Source: Leptasterias polaris
Taxonomy: Eukaryota > Echinodermata > Asteroidea > Forcipulatida > Asteriidae
Length of the DNA stretch: 64,000 nucleotides
NCBI GenBank assembly: GCA_037783415.1
Contig: JAZGTN010000087.1
Span: forward strand, 310,001-374,000
Direction of reading: 5' to 3'
The number at the start of each line of letters is the position of its first letter. Position 1 is the stretch's first letter. Positions 56,839 to 64,000 of the stretch are shown one piece after another. Made by a program: the position numbers and the translations under genes. The notes below the pieces were generated by a model. It saw only the letters and a program-made list of their open reading frames with translations, was not told the origin of the DNA and did not search any database.

Positions 56839-57231
56839 ATGGACCTTAACCATTTCATGTATAATGGTGTTTTGATGCTATGGGCAAAAAATCGCGTTAT
56901 TAGTAGGCCTTTGAAATTTGTTGCTAAAACCATTACTGTCTTTTTTTCTTCTTCTATTTTATCATTTTTTGTTATTTCCTCAACTGAAATTAATCAAAAT
57001 TATACAAGTTTTTGTGGAGAATCACTATATTGTGCCCTTGCACTGGCTTTAGTCAGTCACTTGGTGGAGCTATTTTATGCACTGGCTTTAGTCGGTCACT
57101 TGGTGGCACTATTGTTTGCAGCATGCACTAAGCAGACTGCTGTGGAATCACACACAGCTGCCAGCTCGTCATTACAAGTGAGGTTTATACAAGTGAATTT
57201 TCAGTGTTATTTTCTGGATTGTTACATGTAG
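56839..57231 (+). CDS. Open frame with hydrophobic stretches inside the foldback
   Basis: A 130-codon frame has two hydrophobic segments, VFFSSSILSFFVIS and an imperfect duplication (CALALALVSHLVELFYALAL..) that could be membrane-like. No family is recognised, and part of the hydrophobic character comes from a short internal DNA duplication near 57,030-57,110. I rate it weakly as a gene. Confidence 0.2.
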   Translation: MDLNHFMYNGVLMLWAKNRVISRPLKFVAKTITVFFSSSILSFFVISSTEINQNYTSFCGESLYCALALALVSHLVELFYALALVGHLVALLFAACTKQTAVESHTAASSSLQVRFIQVNFQCYFLDCYM

Positions 57232-57575
57232 GTCAAAAAATGACTTGTTCATTTAGAACTGACGATTCAAGTGAAAAAGACTTTCGTACTTGGGAAAGTT
57301 CAGAGAACGAAGAAAGACTTCGCAAGTCAGTTTATGCTGAAATAGACATTTCCCATCCAATCATGTTTGGTGATATCAATGTTTGTACTCTAATTACACA
57401 GGGCAAAGGTAAATCGAAACGCATAAATGAATTGAAAGATCTGTGTGAAAACTTTGGATTGAAAGTTGAAGGACCTGAAACGCGCAAAGACAGTTTCATC
57501 AAAGTACTGAAAAGTCTTGTTGGTCAATGTACATGTACTTGTACCAACAAAGGTGGCTCCGAAGACAAGACATAA
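57232..57575 (+). CDS. Putative terminal exon, lysine/glutamate-rich, unknown function
   Basis: The frame reads MTCSFRTDDSSEKDF from 57,240, then WESSENEERLRKSVY, IMFGDINVCTLITQGKGK and ELKDLCENFGLKVEG, then FIKVLKSLVG and a short CTCTC tail before the stop at 57,573-57,575. A possible acceptor TTGTTACATGTAG ends at 57,232. The balanced, protein-like composition differs from the surrounding AT-rich DNA. The ELKDLCENFGL helix is faintly SAP-like, but I would not name it. It could be a captured host exon or the end of a transposase gene. Confidence 0.4.
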
Positions 57576-58150
57576 TCATCATATCGTAAGCCTTCCACTT
57601 TGCAGTAATAAAACCAACAATGTAACTAAATAATACAAAAATTGAAACGTGCAATTATGTTATCATTATCAACACAGGTTATCATCATGACGATTAGCAC
57701 GTTCCAAAATACAAAATGCTTATAATTAACAGACTACAGTGTATTATCAGAAATAATTGTTTTAGAAATATAAAAAGGTATTTCAGGTCAAACTGATTTT
57801 GTTATGTCAAGTATTATAGATCAGAAGTTCGAAATGCTATTACAACTGCAACTGTTTCTGATTATAGCGTCTATATACCATTGCATGCATTCACTGACTT
57901 GAGAATGTGATAGTGGAATAGTTTCTCCCTTTTGTAAAAAAAACAAAAAACACACCCTAATATTTTATGAACATTTGTCAGTACAATATGTTGACTTAAA
58001 AAAATGGCTCTGAACATTTTTCTTGAACATACCATTAAATTGCTATAAACAACATTTTGTTGATGCTGTACAGGGTGGCCCAATCTTTAGCTAATATTAT
58101 TTTTAACAATAAAGATTGTTTTTGTCATGATGTATGGCTATAAAGGAAGC

Positions 58151-58402
58151 ATACGCCCTTTTTAATATTTATGCTGACGTCATATTTTAAGGGTCAAAGC
58201 GAGGCTGTGGGCGGTAGGCTTTTACACTACATTCGTTTATGATTTTGACCATACAGCCCTTCGGACGCTCGCAAAATCCATCCAAAAGCTCATGTCTGAT
58301 GGTAAACTCATGTAGCAGAACGTTGCAGTGTAAAAGCCTACCACCCACAGCCTCGCTTTGACCCTTAAAATATGACGTCAGCATAAATATAGAAGGGTGT
58401 AT
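58151..58402. mobile_element. About 250-bp MITE with 64-80-bp inverted repeats
   Basis: ATATTTATGCTGACGTCAT, ATTTTAAGGGTCAAAGCGAG and GTAGGCTTTTACACT (left) are matched almost perfectly in reverse at 58,330-58,391. The similarity extends weakly outward through ATACGCCCTT and AAGGGTGTAT. The loop is about 100 bp. It is nested in the centre of the long foldback. The target duplication is unclear. Confidence 0.85.
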
Positions 58403-59719
58403 TGTGCACAATTAGATAAACCACGTGGTTGGGGAGGGTTAAAACCCCCTTTCAAGGAATGGAATATTCCAAAATCATTAAAATGTGTTTTTCTGTAAAA
58501 GAACATGTGCTTTGTATAGTTATTATAACTCAAAAGTATCAATAAAAAGGAATTGGTAACTCAATTAAACTGGAAGACACGATTTATTGCTTACAAATAA
58601 GTGTAAATATGACCCATATACAAAATTCCCTACCTCAACAATTTTGAAAAAAACCAAATGTTAGATTTAATATCCTTTAAGTACACTACATAACCTCTTA
58701 CGAATGTGAGTTTCAATGTTGAACTACATGTAGCCTGAATATAGAAAATACATTGATTTCAAATTTCAGTAATTTCGGAAGTTTTTGGTAATGAAAAAAT
58801 GTCATTTTTATGCCATTTTAAAGTTCACTTAACATAATTTCTAAACCAAACAAGCAAATTTAAGAAATGCTATGTTATTATATATAGAACACTACAGACA
58901 TGACATAAAAATTGTATAAATCGGTTGAGTTTAAAGCACATTTCTGTAAAGATAGAATTTAGGGTAATTTCAGTAAAAAACACTATTCTTTGCATTAGAG
59001 GTGTCTAAATTTAAGGGGGTCTCGCCCCAGCTAACAGAGGGTGCCATGAATTTTTTGACATTACCAATGGGGATCCTTTCACCCCCCTTGGTGATCCCCA
59101 AATTATAATTGAAATTCGCTGACCCTCATCTTTCAACTTTTTTAACAGCCTGCATGAACCTTAAAAAATCTGACACTTAAACCCCGCACTTCATTACTTA
59201 GCAACTTCTTGACCAATCAGCTTAAACCAAAACTGCTGTAGGCGTGGCGTTCGTCTTTATGCGCGCAGTTAATGTATTTAACGGACTCGCACAATCTGAA
59301 GGTTGTGCCACCTGTTTGCGGGATCGGCACCATCGAGTTAAATATCAGCATATCACTATCAGAAAGCACGCTCAATCTGTACGTTAAAAAAAAACCCCAA
59401 AAACTGTGATTGTGCGATGAAATGCGCTCAGCTTGTGGCGTCGAGTCTGCAAGCGGCATTTCGTTTTACACTTATTGGTTGTGGAGTAACTACATGCTAC
59501 GGTTGGTCAGTCTCCGTTAAGTTTTTTTTTCTTCAAAATATTTTCTCAATGATGTATTGAGTGTTATGAATGGATTCATTAGACATTGAAGATCAAACCA
59601 AGTTCTTAGAATTTGTGTCATGATTTTCGAAAAGTGGTAAAAATTTGCCAAATCTGGTGACTAGTCTGGCAAAAATGGTGTAAATTGCGATAATTCCGAC
59701 TGTCGGGAGGATGGTTGGT

Positions 59720-60482
59720 TACAATTATCGAAACTACATGTTCCGCCCCAACTTGACAATCGCACCAACTATACATGTATTGGGACTGGTCCCAAATTGA
59801 GTGTTAAAGTTGGGGCGTCCCAACTGTAGTTGGGACAGTAGTAATTGTACAGGGTACTACCATAGAGCAAGGTGTCCTTGCTCTGTGGTAAGTACTACAT
59901 GTACTTCCTTGCTCTATGGTACTACTACTACTACATGTCCCCTACTACAGTACTAGCGGAGTATTTGCATGTTGTGTGCTTTCTCTATGGTGTGTGCATG
60001 GAGGTAGAATTAGTAGATGCTACCTCCCCCAAAAATTTGATATTTATATTATGAATCAATAAATTGTTTTGTTTTGTTTAATGTGTTATGTACATGTACA
60101 TATTTACATAAAAGATGAAAGAAGTGAAGTAAAAGGTCAGGCCTGATTTTTTGAAGGTGATCAAACTTTTTTAGGGTGAATTTGGTGGAATAGTTATTCC
60201 CACCTCCTTTTTATACTTTTGGATGAAAAGGTTGGCCACAAAGGTATTTAAAACAACAAAACCACATAGTGACAAAATTCACACTCATACATGTACTATT
60301 CTAAAGCCAAATCTGGGCTAAAAATACGCATAATGAACAAGTTGAGGAGGGGGAGCTCCACGCCCACATATAACTTTCACGGAGGCTGTCCCAACTATAT
60401 AGTTGGGACGCCCCAACTGTAACACTCAACTATAGTTGGGAGGATTGTCAAGTTGGGATGGAAGAGTTGCGGTTATCGTAAC
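59720..60482. mobile_element. Inverted-repeat element with arms of about 110 bp
   Basis: GGTTACAATTATCG, CCCCAACTTGACAATCG, TTGAGTGTTAAAGTTGGGG and CGTCCCAACTGTAGTTGGGAC (59,719-59,847) are matched in reverse at 60,381-60,482. The arms contain smaller palindromes (CCCAACTATATAGTTGGG). The interior has a direct repeat of TTGCTCTATGG-like words near 59,865-59,920. Its outer word GGTTACRATAA is shared with the neighbouring long foldback. Confidence 0.75.
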
Positions 60483-61088
60483 CCTCCGTCCCCCTGATGG
60501 TCGAGGTTTTGAATACGATTATCACAACTTAATATACAGCAGGCAACTCCAACCAACTCTTACTCCAACCAAGTCGTGTTCATATTAATTATTATTTTTA
60601 TTAGGTCATTTTGTACTCGTGCCAACTCCTAGTCCTACTCAAACCTTCTTCCATGCTCCAACCAGCACGTACCCATACTCCGACCAACTCGTGCATGAAT
60701 TTGTTGTAAAGTTTGAAAGACAATTTTTCACTATTGAAGTATCCAGTATGATGAAACAAATGTTCTCAAATGAAAGAAAATATTTTGTTGTAGGTTTCAT
60801 ATTCCTGGTCTTAGAACATGTGGAACATTACGGTTGGAAAATATTTGCTTTGCAGGCAGGCAGGAATGGCTAGCGGTAACATTTGAACAGCAAAGTGATT
60901 AATGAAGAAAAAAAAGTTTTCCCCAAGGAAATTTAATATTTTTAGGTTTTGAAGGGTGAGCCAAATTTGTTTAAAGGCACCCCCCAAAAATAAAAACCAA
61001 AACCAACAAACCTAAAACAACCCACACAAACATGTTTACAAATGTTCAAAATCGATGAATATAAAGTTCATTAATGCAACAGAGCCAA
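60483..61088. other. No gene recognised
   Basis: An AACTC/CCAAC-rich stretch (60,540-60,690) gives way to AT-rich DNA. An 84-codon plus-strand frame at 60,619-60,873 has no known motif. Confidence 0.35.
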
Positions 61089-61090
61089 TA

Positions 61091-63930
61091 GTCCGGCAGC
61101 CAAAGGGGTGAACCATGTTTTGTTGGATATATAATGTTTTTTTGCAGATTCCACACAAGAAGGTCATACTGTTTAAGAATCTGAGTGATGACCCCTCCTC
61201 AGGGTTGGGCAATTTTTTATATCGATTATTTAATGATTTTATCGATATTTATCAATACCTATGGTGTAAACACAACCAATACAAGCGTGTAACCCAAAAA
61301 TGGCATTAAAAACATACAATTAGCTTACCAAGAAGTAGTATGTAAAAAAAAAACTTTAAAAAAATTGGGCGAAAGAGGGTGTAGCGTGCTGAAGGGGCGT
61401 GGCTAGTGGGAGGAGGCGGTAACTGTATTCAAACACACATGCTATTAGAAAACTAAGTACATTTATTTATGATAGAGTTTCTTGTAATAAATCTTTGAAA
61501 GAGATTTGTACATTAATGTATTTAAGGATGATAGATGATGGATGGGGTACGATCCATCAAGGGGCGTGGCCAAGGTATAGTATTCTTCAAATCCAACCTG
61601 CGTATTTGTACGACTAAAGAAAAAACCCTGAAGTAAAAATATGTACATGTACCCTCTTCTAAATTGATTTCTGTGGAGATAGAGTTGCATTTTGGGAGAA
61701 AGTAGGGGATTGGGAGTCCAGCCCCAAGAAATGAAAAGCCTCTTCATTCTCGACAAATCCTTTAATGTTGAACCTATCTAATAATGACCTACATTTTGGT
61801 GCTATTCCATCCAGTGACGCTGTATCTGATGACCTGTTGTTATTTGAAAATTGTATTTGTGACAATTCAATAATAATATAATAATAATAATAATGTTATG
61901 ATATAGGGGATGTGGTGAGAAAATTGTTCAACAAAAATGTTGTGACTTTTTTGACCGTGTGGGTCGGTAGTGAACTGGGGGAGGGGGGAGGGAGGGGGGC
62001 GTTCCAGATTAAGAATAATTTTTCAGATCCATTGGGTAGCAATAGAGAGCTTTCGGAAGTCATGTTTGCTTCCTCATCAGTTGCATATTAGTCGATATAA
62101 AGAATCAGGCAAATCTCTTTGTACATCTTTAAAAGATGAAGGGTTATGACAGTAGTGTAGGCCTATAGGAAATAAAGATATATCACTGGGTATGTTTGTG
62201 TTCATGAGTAACAGGCGTTTATCCGTTTTTGGACTTTTCAAAGTAAGACAATCAAACCTCATGAGTTTTGTAATTCATATGAATTATTAGAGGGAGAATG
62301 ATGATCAATGTTGTTTGAAAGCAATGAACACGCATATCGTAAAAGTATCACATCGTATGAAACCAGAAGTAAAACAAAACTCCAAAACATCTCTCGTGTT
62401 CACGACAACCTAAAACCGGACAATGGGTTATATCACAGGTAATCAACAAATTATTGCCTCTTATTCAGAGCGACCACAGACTTTCAGAAATATTTTTGGA
62501 TCTACCTTTCTTGGAAGACAACAAAGGATAAACGCCTTGTGACTCCTAAAAACAAACATACCCGGACACCCACGTTTATTCTGTTATTTCCCATACACTT
62601 GTTGCAACCCCACATCTTTTAAAAATGTACAGAGATTTGCCCGATTCTTTTAATCGACCCACATGCAACAGATGAGGAAGCGTACAAAGAATCTGAAAAA
62701 TCCCCCTCCCCCCCCCCCCATCACTACTGACCCGCACAGTCAAAAGGGTCACAGAATTTCGGTTTAACTATTTCCCGACCACTTCCCTGTTATAAAATAA
62801 CACAAGTGGAGATAGCCCAGCACAGTTACCATAAATTGGCTTTGTTTTGTCACAAAAACAATTTTCAAGTTACAAGTAAACAGATACAGTGTCAATGGAT
62901 GGGACAGTATCAACATTATTTTATTATCATTAGCATCTCCGTTGCTTCTTTGGCTGACTGGGTCCCTGTAGCTCCGTTTGTTTTGCTTGCCGTTTAAGTT
63001 GTTGCGAAAACCAAAACCCTACATCCTCTCCGGTCTGGAGGATGGAGGTTTCAGATTATCAGGTTATGTAAGGATACAATTGTGTCCTGATCCATGTGAT
63101 GGAAATGTAATTTACTGAAACTCATTTCTAAGTCCTTATAATACACGGCAGGTCTCAATGTGATTTATAATAATACAATTATTTCATTTGTCACGTCAGA
63201 CCAGGTTACTGATAATTTATGTAAGCGGTCTTTATAAATCCAAACTTATTGCAAATAATGCTGAAAATCTGGCTCTGTAAATAAGTCACAATACTTGTTA
63301 TATTAATGTAATGCTATATCTTTGGAAGTTCGTGTTAAAATATAGCTGCTAAACAATATTTACCCTTATGCCCTATAACAGTCGAATGTTCAGCGAGACA
63401 GCTATAATCATGTGGCTAATTCTCTCCACGTGTCCCGTTGTTTACATCAGCGTGTACCCAGACTCTATCAAATATTTCACAAATTGCACCAGAATGGTAC
63501 CAGTCTGATAAGTGTCAAGCTACTGCAGGCTCTTTCTACAACTTGAAATTATTTGGAAATATTCTTTTCTTTAAAAATATGTTTTAAAACATATTTGGAA
63601 AGTACATGTATAAACAATGTTTTATTACAAATGTTTTTGTGTACGATTTAAAGTGATGCAAATAATATGTTTTGTACTTGCAATATTTCAATTAACTTTA
63701 AAGTTACATAAAAAGCAAACAGCGCCACCAATAGTTAGCCTGATATCATGACTATTCTGGATTATAAAATTGGAGGAATATTCCGCCTATATCTCGAATT
63801 GCCCAAACTTCACAGGGTGTCATCATGCAGATTCTGTTTGTACAAGGTCTACTGAACATAAATCAGTCAAAACCTGTTATATATCCTCCGCTGCAAGGTT
63901 CAGGTAAAAAGTGCCTTTTGGCTGCCGGAC
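61091..63930. mobile_element. TA-flanked inverted-repeat element, 2.84 kb
   Basis: GTCCGGCAGCCAAA at 61,091 is exactly complementary to TTTGGCTGCCGGAC ending at 63,930. TA lies immediately outside each end (61,089-61,090 and 63,931-63,932), consistent with a TA target duplication as in Tc1/mariner-type insertions. No transposase frame with a DDE signature was recognised, so it is probably non-autonomous or decayed. It contains a large internal foldback. Confidence 0.65.
61939..62757. repeat. Internal foldback with arms of about 250-300 bp
   Basis: The left arm carries GACCGTGTGGGTCGGTAGTGA, TTTTTCAGATCC, GCTTCCTCATCAGTTGCAT and CAGGCAAATCTC, then GGGTATGTTTGTGTTCATGAG and AGGCGTTTATCC. It is matched in reverse at about 62,500-62,757. 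Poly-G (61,977-61,999) and poly-C (62,700-62,719) runs pair opposite each other. The loop is about 260 bp. Confidence 0.85.
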
Positions 63931-64000
63931 TACAAAGCAAATGTCAGATATAATGTTTTGCATCTTGTGTTTTTACATACAAGTGCATGTACTTTGTAAT

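Larger units (their letters stand above)
55808..59745. mobile_element. Long foldback: arms of about 750-1,000 bp around a 2.1-kb centre
   Basis: Inverted similarity runs in order. CATGTAGTTGCGATAATCG (left) matches 59,719-59,740. AATCATGACACAAATTCT and TCATTGAGAAAATATTTTGA (55,985-56,065) match 59,530-59,625. TTTAAGTG, ATTTTTTAAGG and TCATGCAGG (56,120-56,160) match 59,110-59,180. CTATATTCAGGCTA (56,565-56,578) matches about 58,730. The right arm carries roughly 340 bp extra (59,180-59,520). The centre holds putative exons and a separate small MITE. Confidence 0.75.

Overview
This window is eukaryotic, repeat-dominated DNA. It has spliced-gene remnants, non-LTR retrotransposons, a Helitron-family (Helentron) fragment, satellites, minisatellites and many inverted-repeat elements. 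I see no bacterial gene organisation, rRNA, tRNA or intact host gene. The element mix and the frequent words TAGGCCT and ACATGTACATGTA suggest a marine invertebrate, perhaps an echinoderm or hemichordate. That is an impression, not a proof.

Layout. (1) 1-14,965: a homogeneous tandem array of a 2.76-kb unit, about 5.4 copies, in an A-B-A-B-B' order. The unit is built from diverged sub-repeats of roughly 150 bp carrying ACTTCCGG..CCGGAAGT and TGACGTCA palindromes, a G-tract, a GAA-rich microsatellite and a terminal hairpin followed by AAGGTGTTCG. (2) 14,966-30,530 and 35,093-36,584: diverged, shorter copies of the same family. At one fixed position, between the GAA microsatellite and a CTAG/terminal-hairpin block, they carry from 0 to 15 copies of a 31-bp perfect hairpin (AGGTGTTCGTGC / GCACGAACACCT). 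(3) 30,533-32,740: the C-terminal part of a Helentron protein (helicase motifs V-VI, then an AP-type endonuclease), split by a 5'-truncated CR1/L2-like retrotransposon with a 6-bp target duplication. (4) 33,417-35,049: an RTE-like retrotransposon, itself interrupted by a foldback element. (5) 36,585-38,130: unrecognised. (6) 38,130-41,849, possibly to 43,885: a broken multi-exon gene encoding an uncharacterised transposase-like region, an acidic linker, a BRCT-like domain and an HMG-box-like domain. A 60-bp minisatellite (42,150-43,806) lies in its putative last intron. (7) 45,360-64,000: a succession of presumed non-autonomous DNA elements recognised only by inverted repeats: a CCCAGTGGGCA element, two elements whose terminal inverted repeats are themselves minisatellites (21 bp and 17 bp), long foldbacks, small palindromic MITEs, and a TA-flanked element.

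How the parts relate. The strongest idea is that the satellite family on the left is a Helentron-derived (HINE/pearl-like) repeat. It has a core of sub-repeats, a microsatellite and a hairpin-plus-GGTGTTCG end. A real Helentron coding fragment lies inside it, immediately downstream of one such terminus. The hairpin arrays look like amplified head-to-tail junctions of that terminus. This is inference from layout. The coding relics (Helentron, two retrotransposons, BRCT/HMG gene) are all broken by frameshifts, stops, truncation or insertion, so nothing here is likely to make a working protein.
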